Shown: positions 47,481 to 59,760, counted from the first letter of the stretch. The stretch is 64,000 nt of DNA from Mactromeris polynyma (GCA_032209605.1 JASFXZ010000070.1:372001-436000); one strand, 5' to 3'. Notes: a model not told the origin generated them from the sequence alone. Made by a program: numbers and translations.

Positions 47481-47604
47481 TTTAACATAAATAGTAAAAT
47501 TCAACAGCATTTAACAGTACGTATAGCAAATCTGCAATTATTGACAGAAACCGATTTTGCAGTTGTAGCGATTGTGCTAACATTGTAGACGTGTGATATA
47601 CTGC

Positions 47605-47955
47605 GGTTGATGTCGGTGCTAGCTCTGAGTTCGCTACTAGGTATGTGTTCAAATATTTAGAAAACTCGAATAACGATGCACGAGCTGGCTCGCTATTCAT
47701 ATCCAGATATATGTATTCGCCGCGGTTAAGTTCGAATGTTGATGTCGGTGCTTGCTCTGGGTTCGCTACTAGATATGTGTTCAAATATTTAGAAAACTCG
47801 AATAACGATGTACGAGCTGGCTCGCTATTCATCTCCAGATATGTATTCGCCGCGGTTAAGTTCAAATGTTGATGTCGGTGCTAGCTCTGGGTTCGCTACT
47901 AGGTCTATATTCAACTATTTAGAAAACTCGAATAACGATGTACGAGCTGGCTCGC
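47605..47955 (+). repeat. ~130-bp tandem repeat, about 2.7 copies
   Basis: Each unit has TGTTGATGTCGGTGCTAGCT, TTCGCTACTAG, TTTAGAAAACTCGAATAACG, ACGAGCTGGCTCGCTATT and ATGTATTCGCCGCGGTTAAG. GAGCTGGCTC is a near-palindrome. Reading frames here are by-products of the repeats. Confidence 0.9.
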
Positions 47956-49300
47956 TATTAGACTGTACTCACACAGCAGACGTGCGTTATAGTGACTGTG
48001 CTTACAGTGTAAACGTGTGATATACTGACTGTACTCACACAGCAGACGTGCGTTATAATGACTGTGCTAACAGTGTAGACGTGTGATATACTGACTGTGC
48101 TCACATAGAAGACGTGCGTTAAAGTGACTGTGCTAACATTGTAGACGCGTGTTATACTGACTGCTCTCACACAGCAGACGTGTGTTATAGTGACTGGGCT
48201 AACATTGTAGACGTGTGATATACTGACTGTACTCATACAGCAGGCGTGTGTTATAGTGACTGGGTTAACATTGTAGACGTGTGCTGTACTGACTGTACTC
48301 ATACAGCAGGCGTGTGTTATAGTGACTGTGCTAACATTGTAGACGTGTGCTGTACTGACTGAGTGCGCTAACATTGCAGTTGTGCTATACAGACTGCGTT
48401 TATATTGCATGCGGGTGCTATACTGCGTGCGCTAACATTGCATGCATGTGCTATAACGGATGTGTTAACATTGCACGCATGTGCTATACCTAGTGCGTGA
48501 TCATTGCATGCATGTGATAAACCGAGTGCGTGAATATTGCATGTATGTGATATACCGAATGCGTGAACATTGCATGCATGTGCTATACCGAGTGCGTGAA
48601 CATTTCACGCATTTGATATACCGAGTGCGTGAACATTTCACGCATGTGATATACCGAGTGCGTGAACATTGCATGCATGTGCTATACCGAGTGCGTGAAC
48701 ATTGCACGCATGTGATATACCGAGTGCGTGAATATTGCACGCATGTGCTATACCGAGTGCGTAAACATTGCACGCATATGCTATAACGAGTGAGTTAACA
48801 ATGTATGCATGTGCTATAACGAGTGCGTTAACAATGTATGCATGTGTTATACCGAGTGCGTTAACAATGTATGCATGTGTTATAACGAGTGAGTTAACAA
48901 TGTATGCATGTGCTATAACGAGTGCGTTAACAATGTATGCATGTGCTATAACGAGTGAGTTAACAATGTATGCATGTGCTATAACGAGTGCGTTAACAAT
49001 GTATGCATGTGTTATAACGAGTGAGTTAACAATGTATGCATGTGCTATAACGAGTGCGTTAACAATGTATGCATGTGCTATAACGAGTGAGTTAGTAATG
49101 TATGCATGTGCTATAACGAGTGAGTTAGTAATGTATGCATGTGCTATAACGAGTGCGTTAACAATGTATGCATGTGTTATAACGAGTGAGTTAACAATGT
49201 ATGCATGTGCTGTAACGAGGGTGATAAGAATTTATGCATGTGCTGTAACGAGGGTGATAAGAATTTATGCATGTGCTGTAACGAGGGTGATACGAGTGAG
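47956..49300 (+). repeat. 33-bp satellite, about 41 units in graded subtypes
   Basis: Left part: 66-bp dimers such as GACTGTACTCACACAGCAGA and GACTGTGCTAACATTGTAGA. Middle: GAGTGCGTGAACATTGCATG + CATGTGCTATACC. Right: GAGTGAGTTAACAATGTATG + CATGTGCTATAAC, alternating with GAGTGCGTT units. All align as one 33-bp unit. Because 33 is divisible by three, stop-free frames run through it on both strands; they are not genes. Confidence 0.92.
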
Positions 49301-49319
49301 TTAACATTGCATGTGTGTG

Positions 49320-50750
49320 CTTTAACGACAGTGCCATCTTTGCAGTCGTGTGTCTTTCTGATTGTGCTTCCATTGCAAGCATGTGCTGCATAGCCTGTGC
49401 TTACACTGCATGCATGACATGTTATGTAGTGCCATATATAGTCCGTGCAGCATTTAGTTCGTGACGACGTGAACTACATGCGTATATACATGTATATAAC
49501 ATGCCGCATATAGCTATTTGACAAATTTAAAGTCATCACCATTATCATCCTCATCTGTTCTTATTTAAAGAAAAAACGTGTCCCCTCAAACTGCCTTATA
49601 CACATGCAAAAAGAATATAACTTGTGTCACCTGACATTTTATATCTAATGTATATTGTCATTTGACCTACGAAAACGAATAAAAACATGACTCAAGTATG
49701 TGACATTAGTTTCAGTCTGTGTGTGTTTATGCAAGAAAAACAAGGATAAATAGGTTAAGCTACCTTGAGATGGGACGCATGCCGGCTACATCGCTACTTA
49801 TAATTTCAATACAAATAAATGATTTTTCTTAACACACTGTTTTAAAGACCCTGCATTAAATGCCGGGAATACCGTGCATTATCCGCATGGGATGTCCACG
49901 ATGAGGATATAAAGAATGTTATTCCACGCCCTCCAAACACGCGCTTTTCTTCCAAATTGAGAAAAATTGTACAAAAAGCAGTAATTGATTTTCAAAAATC
50001 GGGCAATGTAGTACCATTTTTACATGTATGTTCTTGATTCAGAACCCAGTCTCAGTTTGCAAATTGATTCCTGGGTGGCGCTAGAACTTTTACAACTTTC
50101 GCAGGTCAGTGACAGAAATTTAGAAAATGTCATATTCGGTGCATACTTTATAAATTTCCACCAAAATAGCCAAAGATACGGTGTCTATAACTCAACCCAT
50201 GTTCGTTCAGTACTCTTATACTCAATTTGTTGGATAATTCGGTAAGAGAGATGAGTTTTGCTCAAATTGTGTTATGTGAAAAAGCTCGAGGGCAGGAGAA
50301 CAAGCTATCAAAGGGAGGTGCAGCGCATGCATTAGATAACTGATCTCTGTTATTCAAATTCAAATAAGCCGCTTACTTTCGCAGATTTTTTACTGGTGAG
50401 TTCCGTTATTAATTATTCATTTTAAATTCAACTTGATAACATTTAGTATATTATTCACGCCTGCGTCTCATTGGAACAACAACATTTTGTTATGCGTTGA
50501 ACATTTTCCAATGATTCTTCATCATATAAAAGTAACTGAGCGTTGCCATGACAAAAGCTGTATACGTGACGATGGTTGTGACGTCGAGTATTTCTCAATC
50601 CAAGTTTTGACGTCACTAATTATGCGCTTTGTCCGAAGATGTTTTGGAGGCTTAATTGTGATTTAAACGAATGAGAAATTATTTATACCTACTCCATAAT
50701 ATTTTTCCCCCAGAAATTAGTTTTTCGTTGTGCACTACAATTGTCATTTT
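49320..50750. other. No recognisable gene
   Basis: Short frames only; nothing matches a known family by eye. Confidence 0.45.
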
Positions 50751-50755
50751 TATAG

Positions 50756-51366
50756 TCAGTGTAGACGATCGTTAGCGCAGTTGGCAGAACGCAAGCCAGT
50801 GTAGGCGACCGTTAGTGCAGTTGGCTGAACACAAGCCAGTGTAGGCGACCGTTAGCGCAGTTGGCAGAACGTAAGCCAGTGTAGACGATCGTTAGCGCAG
50901 TTGGCAGAACGCACGCCAGTGTAGGCGACCGTTAGCGCAGTTGGCAGAACGCAAGCCAGTGTAGGCGACCGTTAGCGCAGTTGGCAGAACGCAACCCAGT
51001 GTAGGCGACCGTTAGCGCAGTTGGCAGAACGCAAGCCAGTGTAGGCGACCGTTATCGCCGTTGGCAGAACGCAAGCCAGTGTAGGCGACCGTTAGCGCAG
51101 TTGGCAGAACGCAAGCCAGTGTAGGCGACCGTTAGCGCAGTTGGCAGAACGCAAGTCAGTGTAGGCGACCGTTAGCGCAGTTGGCAGAACGCAAGTCAGT
51201 GTAGGTGACCGTTAGCGCAGTTGGCAGAACGCAAGCCAATGTAGGTGACCGTTAGCGCAGTTGGCAGAACGCAAGCCAGTGTAGGCGACCGTTAGCGCAG
51301 TTGGCAGAACGCAAGCCAGTGTAGGCGACCGTTAGCGCAGTTGGCAGAACGCAAGTCAGTGGAAGT
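50756..51366 (+). repeat. 40-bp minisatellite with a Pol III A-box in most units, ~15 copies
   Basis: Unit: CCAGTGTAGGCGACCGTTAG then CGCAGTTGGCAGAACGCAAG. Most units contain TAGCGCAGTTGG, which fits the tRNA A-box consensus TRGCNNARYNGG at all positions, followed by CAGAACGC as in a D-arm. No B box (GGTTCGANTCC) is present. It looks like amplification of the 5' part of a tRNA or SINE head (inference). Units are nearly identical, with GTAGACGATC, GTTAGTGC and GTTATCGCCG variants. Confidence 0.92.
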
Positions 51367-51714
51367 GGCCGTTGGCCGGTAAAACCCAAACAATCGCACA
51401 CTAACATAAGCGATAAGTGAAAATGTCAAAGAGAATATGTTTATACGCCTCCCGCCTGGGAATCTTTCTCGTGACCTTTTGATTAACAATTTCATTGTGT
51501 CTGTCAAATATTGTTTGTAGCTTACCATGTATTCATTTAGCCAAGTCTGTTCTATTTATCTTGTATTTCGTTTCGACAAGATTAAATCTCACAACAGATG
51601 TAAAGGGCAATAATATTTGCATTCCACGCAGCTTAACTTTCACTGAATATAATTCAATCAGTGAAGTATCATTGTGTTCACATTATGTCCTGTTTTGATA
51701 CATTTGTATCAGGA

Positions 51715-51830
51715 GGTGTACTGTCATAATATGTTGTGTATGTTGTTTTTTTGCTATACATGTTTGTTGCAAATAAGTTATAATCTTCAATCATGGAGGA
51801 AAATAAACTATCTATCTATCTATCTAGTAC
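51715..51830 (+). mobile_element. Possible retroelement 3' end with (CTAT)n tail
   Basis: TCATGGAGGAAAATAAACTA followed by a short (TCTA)n run at 51810-51828 has the form of a LINE 3' end. No coding part was seen. Confidence 0.35.
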
Positions 51831-52439
51831 AAAGTGATGTATATCTCTTTTATGATCTTATATTCTTCACATCGAGTAATACAATATATCGTAATTATGC
51901 GTAAAATGAGTGGATATTTTGAAACTAAATCCAGGTATTATTTAAATTAGTGTTAAAATTACATCTGCTACGTGTATCTTTCACTTATCAGTTGAGAATG
52001 ACTTGGGTAAAAATACGTTGAAAGAATATCTGACGACTTTCATGGCACATTTGCATGAATGCTGATGGAAATTAATCGTACACGCACTCTTTTTACAAAA
52101 TATTAATGTCACTTTAAGATTTATGTATGTTTTAATAGTTTTTGGTCTGAAATTGTCACGATTTGTGTCTGATTTCAATAACAATATGGTTGAATCGTTT
52201 GAGTCTTGTGTGTTTGTAAAGTTTCACGCCGTATTTCAACAATATTTTAGACATGTACGGTGGATAGTTGAGCTCAACAGTGCTGCAGCGTTACCAAATA
52301 AGTAACATAAAGTCTTCCATAAGCAACTGACATCTTCCAGACTTCAATCAACAGTGCGAGATCAATGACTTAGTTTTTTTTTAAATTTTAGTCGAATTGA
52401 CACGGAGAAGATACGCCTCATCCGAGCTTCGAACCAATG
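51831..52439. other. No recognisable gene
   Basis: Nothing supportable on either strand. Confidence 0.4.
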
Positions 52440-52518
52440 ACTTCCATATTGGCAGTCGAACCTACGATCTCTAAGTTGGCAGGCGGATGTTCAACCACCT
52501 GAGCCAACCGGGCGGGCT
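52440..52518 (-). repeat. tRNA-like sequence (SINE head)
   Basis: Minus strand CGGTTGGCTCAGGTGGTTGA (A box), CATCCGCCTGCC, then GTAGGTTCGACTGCC (B box). A second B-box-like ATTGGTTCGAAGC follows ~20 bases on, as if the T-arm had been duplicated. Confidence 0.55.
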
Positions 52519-52859
52519 CTCATTTGATCAAAACGGCAAGGCGAGCTAACCCGAATCAATATCGTAGTTTGGGCGTGTCAAACAATCGTAAAATATCGGG
52601 AAAATATATAATAACACACAATATAACAAAGAAAAGGACTTTGACAACATGGAACATGAAAACAACAAGAAAACAACACCAGCATCAGGAACGACAACGA
52701 TATTAGCAACACCAAAAATGATAACAACAGCGTAATAAACATTTTATATATTTTCTTCAACTTGAGGCTAGCTTTCATTTTGTATGTTTCATAAATTTTT
52801 ATTCAATGGTAGAAAATTATCACATTATCACATTCACAGCTCAGTCAGCGAGGGGGTTA

Positions 52860-52960
52860 TCTAAAATGCGCGGGTTAATATGAAATCGGGTTGAGGTCAC
52901 CCCCGGTGGTAAAATGAAATCGGGTTCAGGTCATCCCCGCGGGTAACATGAAATCGATAT
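52860..52960 (+). repeat. Two-and-a-half copies of a ~37-bp unit
   Basis: AATATGAAATCGGGTTGAGG with TCACCCCCGGTGGTA, then AAATGAAATCGGGTTCAGGT with CATCCCCGCGGGTAAC, then ATGAAATCG. Confidence 0.7.
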
Positions 52961-53044
52961 TAGATTTACGGGAGTAGCTTGTATATGGGAAAACTTGAAC
53001 TCTTTACACCGGTGAGTGAACTGTTACTGTTACACAGCCCTTAA

Positions 53045-53555
53045 TTGTCCACACTTCATGTTTCTATCTGACTTTAATCCGGAAATTTATACTTCTTGAG
53101 TGTAACAGTCCAGCGCCTAATGTTATACAACTGAGATTCTGAATGCGGCCTTGCCATTGGTCGGTTTGAAGAATGTGGTCAGAACCCATCGATCGAAAGC
53201 TTGAATGTTTGGACTGGTCTCCAAGCTTATTTTTTGAATTATACAGTTTTAGACCCAGGTAGTCAAATAACATGTATTCAACCTACGGCGTATTTACAAA
53301 ATCTATATAATTATAACGGTGATATCAAACCCCTACAAGAATCGAGAACTATCGTAACTCAGATTTGGTGAAGAAGATGCTGGCAAAAAATCTTTGAAAT
53401 ATTCTCACAGCAAAACCATTATCTAATTAAGATGGATGCCTACTGAGCAAATACTGTTTTAGACTGAAACCGACACTGTTTGCAGATGTTTTTAATACAC
53501 GTCAGAGGTTTGAATTATTATTGGTTCAGATAAATGGTTTAAATTAACAGTTGTT
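53045..53555. other. No recognisable gene
   Basis: Nothing supportable on either strand before the palindromic array. Confidence 0.4.
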
Positions 53556-53559
53556 CGAG

Positions 53560-54015
53560 TAATCAGTGATTTGAGTCATCCGAGTGGTTCAATTTATCAT
53601 TTGTTCAAGTGATCAGTAGTTTTAGTTATCAGCGGATTAAGTGATCACTGGTTCAAGTTATCAGAAGTTCTAGTGATCAGTGGTTCAAGTTATCAGAAGT
53701 TCCAGTGATCACTGGTTCAAGTTATCAGAAGTTCCAGTGATCACTGGTTCAAGTTATCAGAAGTTCTAGTGATCACTGGTTCAAGTTATCAGAAGTTCCA
53801 GTGATCACTGGTTCAAGTTATCAGAAGTTCTAGTGATCACTGGTTCAAGTTATCAGAAGTTCTAGTGATCACTGGTTCAAGTTATCAGAAGTTCCAGTGA
53901 TCACTGGTTCAAGTTATCAGAAGTTCCAGTGATCACTGGTTCAAGTTATCAGAAGTTCTAGTGATCACTGGTTCAAGTTATCAGAAGTTCTAGTGATCAG
54001 CGGTTCATGTTATCA
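53560..54015 (+). repeat. 32-bp minisatellite with a palindrome in each unit, ~14 copies
   Basis: Unit: GTGATCACTGGTTCAAGTTA then TCAGAAGTTCCA. The core CCAGTGATCACTGG is a perfect 14-bp palindrome; units with TTCTAGTGATCACTGG keep the inner AGTGATCACT. Edge units are diverged. Confidence 0.93.
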
Positions 54016-54510
54016 GTGATTTGGGTAGTCAGTGGTTGCATTTGGATTTCTCACACCATAGCAAAAGCCTTATTTTTATGTGTTCAAATCGCCTTCACGT
54101 TAGTGCAACAACACTATCAGAATGCCGGCAACATACCTTTGGGAGAGCGACCTCAATTCAAGCATTTTGTTTGCACATTCCATCAACAACCAAGCGCCTT
54201 CTACGCAATTATAATCAGCACATACAAATATGCAAACCTCATAAATCACACCCCATTAAGAATGCTTGATTAATGAGTTTTATGCAATAATTAAAACACT
54301 ATCACCAATAAAAAACCTCTGTTAGGCCATGATTTTAATGTTTATTTTCTCAGGCTATTATTTTTCAAACTCGAATGAGTGAGGCTGCTGTGTTATTATA
54401 ATAAGAATATAGGGAAAGGTTTAGCCATTTTTTTAGATCAAACGTAATGCCATTAACGGTGGTGACTTGTCTAGGCAGATCAATCCCCGCGATTTCTAAT
54501 AATGACAGGG

Positions 54511-54610
54511 CCTAACTGCCTTGGTGGTTAACGTTAGATTTGATTCGTTTACAGAACACTGATATGCAAATAGCTAAACCATGTTAGTAGGAACTATAGC
54601 TGTGCTGACA
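54511..54610 (+). repeat. Dispersed repeat, pair of 6660-6745
   Basis: Shares TGCCTTGGTGGTTAACGT and ACACTGATATGCAAATAGC with the copy at 6660. Confidence 0.65.
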
Positions 54611-55290
54611 AATGCGTTGTTCTAAAGCCTTTTGGCTTGCCGACTGATTCTTGACACCCACGGACAATTTGCGGCATCTTATGACAGTAAAATTTTAAAG
54701 CGGGGCCTTCAAATTGACTGAACGCAGCGGGGACTGAGGCACTCAGCAATATTTGTTTGACCTAATTGCAATTGTTAGGTGACACAGCTAAATATGAAAT
54801 ACTAACCTACATCTGCGCAACATTCGTTTGAGGGAGTTTTTTTTGGAGATACTTTTTGGAATATCGGTCTATACGGTGTATCACCGTAAGGGAGCGAACT
54901 TGTCTAGAGTTATCGGTCAAGCCCCAGTGCCCCCGTGAAAGATAGGCTATCGCCAGTTGTAAGCGAATAGTGTTACCAAAGAAGCTGAAATTTAACATGA
55001 CGCATATACATTTCGTTGTACTGTACGTATGTTATATTAAATCCGAAGTGTGTCTTGTATAGTGATTTACCTTCATATAGAGCATATATTGCATGCAAAT
55101 TGGACATTACTTCGTATAATGCACCGTCTATATGGCGCCTCGTTGCATAAATATTTTGATAGCGCTTAATTAATGGAAAATCAAACCAATTCATAATTCT
55201 ATAATAAAGTTTGATTACTTTTGTCCGGCTATCATCAATGCTTAAATCTTATACACAGACAGGAGTAGGTTTCGGATAAAAACATTCGGA
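54611..55290. other. No recognisable gene
   Basis: Upstream flank of the candidate signal-peptide exon; nothing else seen. Confidence 0.4.
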
Positions 55291-55292
55291 CA

Positions 55293-55300
55293 TATATAAA
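55293..55300 (+). promoter_or_regulatory. TATA box before the signal-peptide exon
   Basis: TATATAAA 43 bases upstream of the ATG at 55343, predicting a transcript start near 55323 and a very short 5' UTR. Confidence 0.5.
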
Positions 55301-55342
55301 TCACCGGTAGTCGTAAGTACGCTGGAGACTTGCTTGTCAAGA

Positions 55343-55406
55343 ATGGAACTTGTATTTGTGTACATTGGATTACTACTTGCCGGTTTTGGAATTACGATAA
55401 CAACAG
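55343..55406 (+). CDS. Candidate first coding exon encoding a signal peptide (partial gene)
   Basis: ATG in good context (AAGAATGG) opens 21 codons, MELVFVYIGLLLAGFGITIT plus T, then G|GTATTT, a phase 1 donor. A hydrophobic core after a short start fits a cleavable signal peptide, and a phase 1 intron after the signal peptide is the usual arrangement in animal secreted proteins. A TATA box lies 43 bases upstream. I could not find a convincing phase 1 downstream exon before 64000; one at about 58428 would stop after 13 codons and is weak. The rest of the gene may lie beyond the window, or this may be chance. Confidence 0.45.
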
Positions 55407-56240
55407 GTATTTATGGCTTCTGAATTTCTATGACAGTGCAATAATAACAGATAGATCATGTAGGCTAAACATGAACTTATGGTGATTATTTTGTCGTATT
55501 CATCAATGTTGTATAAACATTATCATGACTAACCTTGTCATTATTTGGTTGTTGCTCTGTAGTTAATTATACAGCTCACACCTGTTATAGCAATGGTTAA
55601 ATATTGAACAATTTACCTCAAGTATATTTTGTGTCGAAGATTTAATAAATTTGAGATATATAATTATTTGCTGTGTGGTTTTCGTTACTTTCAAGGCTTC
55701 ACCATACGCAAAGCTAATCAGATTTTACTCGGAGTTGAATTCCAACCAGATACCTGGCATAAGTTCACGAGATAAAATCGCTTTGAAACGATATTCTTAT
55801 TCATTACCTGAAATTGGAACGTTTTTTTAATCATTTACTTTATTTGAGATAAAACCTAGTATTGCGATATTTTGTAATTTATTTACATGTATATCTATCT
55901 ACACGTGTCTGCGTTTTCATACAATCGAACTTGTTAACCAAAGGTTCTAGTAATGTAATTATTTTATTTCTGATATACTGCATTTAAAAAAAATAGACCG
56001 CTCTACAAAACGGACCCTAAATAGGACGAACCCGGTGTTAAGACAGGTCCTTCATAAGACGGCCCCATTTACCCAATATTAAGACGGGCTCGGGTGTAAG
56101 TCCTACTTGGTAATAAGCACTCGTTCAAAGTTTTATGTATTATTATTCAAAATTTCATAAAATATGACTTAGTTGTATGTGGCGTTCCCTGTAACAACTT
56201 AATCTCTCTTTAACGCTAAAATATAATTTGCATATACATG
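55407..56240. other. No recognisable exon
   Basis: Would be intronic if the preceding exon is real. It contains a stretch with repeated GGACC/AAGACGG motifs at 55997-56100 of unknown nature. Confidence 0.35.
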
Positions 56241-56330
56241 TACAGTAAAACCTTCATAAGGAGACCACCCTTGGGACTTTGGAACGTTGGGTGTGAATAT
56301 TGAGGTGGTCTTTAAGTGAGGTTTTACTGA
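56241..56330 (-). mobile_element. CAGT-family element, copy 15 (internally deleted)
   Basis: Both ends are present, TACAGTAAAACCTTCATAAG and TTAAGTGAGGTTTTACTGA, but the middle ~90 bp are missing, giving a 90-bp derivative. Confidence 0.8.
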
Positions 56331-59324
56331 ACACTTAGCTGGTAGTGGAACCAATTAATTTATTGCAATATGCCAACACAAATTAAACTGGTTGATGATG
56401 ACGCTTTCAGTATAACATTTAATTAAATGTTTGTACTCGAATCAGATTTTATTTACTTTACAATGATATGTAACACTCAAACGATTTTTACGCAATACGC
56501 CACGTGACTCATAATGGCGATATTTACATAATTAGTATCTAGTTGATAAAACAGTATATAGTTGGTAGCCAGACTATGTAGGCCATTGAAACCCTAAAAT
56601 ACCAAGTCACCAAGCATTGTATTCCAAACTGATTGTCCGACAGACGAATATTGACATTAATACTGCTGAGTAGACAGTACCTTGCCAACAACATGTTACC
56701 GTCCCTTTGGCAAAATAGTGTTATTCTATTGCAACATATTTTGAATTGGAACTGGGTAATTGAATAGAATTAGGGCATACTTCAAAATCATATCATATAA
56801 ATGGTTCTTTGAGGCAATTTACTGTCGTTTAGCAGGTGTTAATACAATGAATTTCGCTAGCTTAATTGTGCAAATAAGGCATTGGTTCCGAGTATAAATG
56901 GTTTTCTATATTAAACAAAGGTGCTTGAAAATGTAGTAAAGTAGTGTCGGTATTCGTCCATTTGATGTATGTTGGCAGTGATGTCCAAACGATCATTTGG
57001 TCAGACTCGTATTTGTTTTAAAAATCTCAACGACCGTTTTAATATAAAGGTTTGAGCTGCAGTTCTGTGGAATTATGACATGAAATAAATAAAATATTAT
57101 GCCAGGTATCTACGCTCTGTTTGTTGAACTTTTCGATATTGACCATGATAATGTCATATTTGTACCTGCACATTTATAAGTTTTGTTAAGTGTAAACAGC
57201 TATATGTTTTGCAAATGCGTTTGATAAATTTGCTTAAATTGATTGTTTTTCTTGATTCTTCGGGATCTACGTGTGTGCTTACGTATTTTTGTTTGCTATA
57301 TCTATAATAGTGTAGATTTCAAGAAATACGGATTCAACAGGGAATGAATGCGTATCAGTTTAACAGTAATTTAATATAACAAACAGACAATTTCTTTCCT
57401 GGCAGATATGCTAACTGACTGATTCTGCTCGTTTGCGATCGATTATGCATTCCAGGCGATTCATCAAAGCCTTAAAATGTGAATAGAGACGGAGTGTTTC
57501 GTTTGATACAAAAGGGAGATACAAAAAATATTTATTTGGCTTGAGCCAAAAAAAAGTATGAATTCTGCCCCTACACATTTTGTGGTAAATAATAGAATAT
57601 AAGATATCACCCTAATTGCAACACTTATATGCGTTAAATTAGACTTTGAAAACAATCTTTCTTCTAATATAACTGTTTTAAAGGTACATATTCTTATTTT
57701 TTTGACAAAATATCCCCAGACTCTGATAAATATGAATTGGTGGTAATGTACGTCATACATATGTGCTCTACAACACTGCATTGTCACTACTAACATGTTA
57801 ATCAAGACCACATATGCAAGCGTCCGATACAGGTATTTTCTATCCTGACCTACGCATCGAGTTAGTGCAGCACAGGAAAACCTGTACCCGACTCGTATTT
57901 TACAGTTCCAGGATTTGTTTAAAGAAAAGATTCCTCACCTCACACTGCACACATTACGGGGTTCTGGAAATAAGGCGACGATATCTTGCTTCAGATATAT
58001 GACTTTAGCTCCCTAATGGGTATAATGTCTGCGGCAATTGTTGTTGATTCAATATATACAATAATGCGGATTTAATTTTAAACAAATGTAATTGTTGACC
58101 ATTCAAAAACATTATGATCCTTTTTCTATTCTGATAACGCTAGATTTAAAAATAAACCGATAAATGGAAAGTTACCTTTATTTTCTTAATTATTCACATT
58201 TCGATGTAGTGAAACCACCAGTGTACTAAATATACTAGCAAATTTAAGAAAAGTAAGAAATATGTGAGAAGAATGAACAGAAAATGTTATTTTTTGGACA
58301 TTTGTGTCTCATAAAATATTTAGAAATAGGCAAATGTCATTTGAACATAAGAATATTGAGGGCATTAAATTATCTTCATAGTTCAATGAACATTGTATTT
58401 ACAACGTGACTTATATCAACATTTCAGAGGCAATTACCGTCCATGTTTGCAAAATTTCATTTTGAACAGAATGCTGTCTAAATTTTTCCAACACATGATG
58501 AAACTGCACGTCGCAATGTTATACGGATATAGATAAGAAGTTTACAATAAATACACATATAACATTGTATTATATTTACATACAGTATAACAATATTGAT
58601 CTTACACATTCGTTACGATAATATGGTAATGACTGATAACATAGTATATATACGCGTATTTATATGTATTATTATTTCATACACATGTTTTTTTCGCTAT
58701 CGCATGTATGTTTTATTACATAGTCATTTTGTTCTTCAACTATAACGTTATATGTTTGAATATGTGTTCCTTCTCCGTCTCATAGATATATGTTTGTAGA
58801 TATGTATATATTTGTTTGTCCTCATGGGCCATATGGCTTACTGGACTTAAATGAAAATAAAACTTATCAATTCAAAAGTTTGATTTATTTCAGGGAAATA
58901 AAGTTCATTGTACATGTATTTGTAAAACAAGAAAATTGTCATTGCCGTCAGATAATGTTACTTCTAAGGTTTAAACTACCGTATTTTTATATTTTGAATT
59001 ATTTTAGTGAATTACCTCCCTTTAGTAAGTGAGTAAAGTAAAGCTATTTTAAATTCTTGCAATCAAAACAATTGAAATATGTAATTAATGACTCACAAAA
59101 AAGATTGAATTTTGTGTAAAGTTAAATTTAACAAAATATAAAATTTGGAAATATATTTTAATTATTCTAGTTGCCATACACAATGAAGGGCAAATTACCC
59201 ATCCTCATCGGAGGCTTATACCTTTAAAAAGCAAAATTCCAATATTCAATAAAGCTGCTAAATGTCACGAACTACCTGTATAAAATTGTAGAAAAGATAA
59301 CCCCATTTGGAAATAAAAATACGT
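56331..59324. other. No recognisable gene
   Basis: Long AT-rich stretch without supportable exons. It includes one copy of the TTACGGGGTTCTGG module (57953-57990, plus strand). Confidence 0.45.
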
Positions 59325-59506
59325 ATAGTAAAACCTCATTTATGGACCACCTCAATAATGATACCACCTCAAAATTAAGAGCACAATTTTCATGTCCATC
59401 TTCACTGTTTATACTCTTTATTCAACCTCAATATTAAGACCATCTCAATAAGAAGACCAGTTTTCAATGGTCCCAAGAGTGGTCGTATTATTGAGGTGTT
59501 ACTATT
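59325..59506 (+). mobile_element. CAGT-family element, copy 16
   Basis: TATAGTAAAACCTCATTTAT to ATTGAGGTGTTACTATT; full length with mutated ends. Confidence 0.82.
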
Positions 59507-59514
59507 GTTGCCCA

Positions 59515-59760
59515 CTGTCCTGTGATTCCATCTATTAAATCCTCCCCTGTTTGTCCTCATTTATTAACCTTAATTGTTCCTTATGCTCGACCAGGCCATT
59601 ACTTGCGCACCTGTTCCCTTGCGTACTAACCTAGCACCTCCTCAATGCTTGATGTTTTGTGGACTGTTGTTTCCCCGGAGGTATGGAGGAGAGGCATTGT
59701 CTTGTGTACGTGCCGTTGCCTCTAGCAACTTATTCTCTCTCTTATTGTATTCTAAGTGGA
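59515..59760 (+). repeat. Dispersed repeat, pair of 7090-7290
   Basis: Shares CCTGTTCCCTTGCGTACT, GCTTGATGTTTTGTGGACTG and the ATTCTCTCTCTTA end with the copy at 7090. Confidence 0.6.

Noticed and set aside
47958..49304. Long frames with 11-residue repeats (MYACAITSALT and others)
   Set aside because: They arise from the 33-bp satellite, run on both strands and lack splice or promoter context.
54007..54273. Two overlapping plus-strand frames of 82-88 codons
   Set aside because: They overlap in different frames, start inside a minisatellite edge and show no recognisable motif.
58428..58470. Possible second exon for the signal-peptide exon at 55343
   Set aside because: It would add 13 residues and then stop, giving an implausibly short product; the acceptor is weak.
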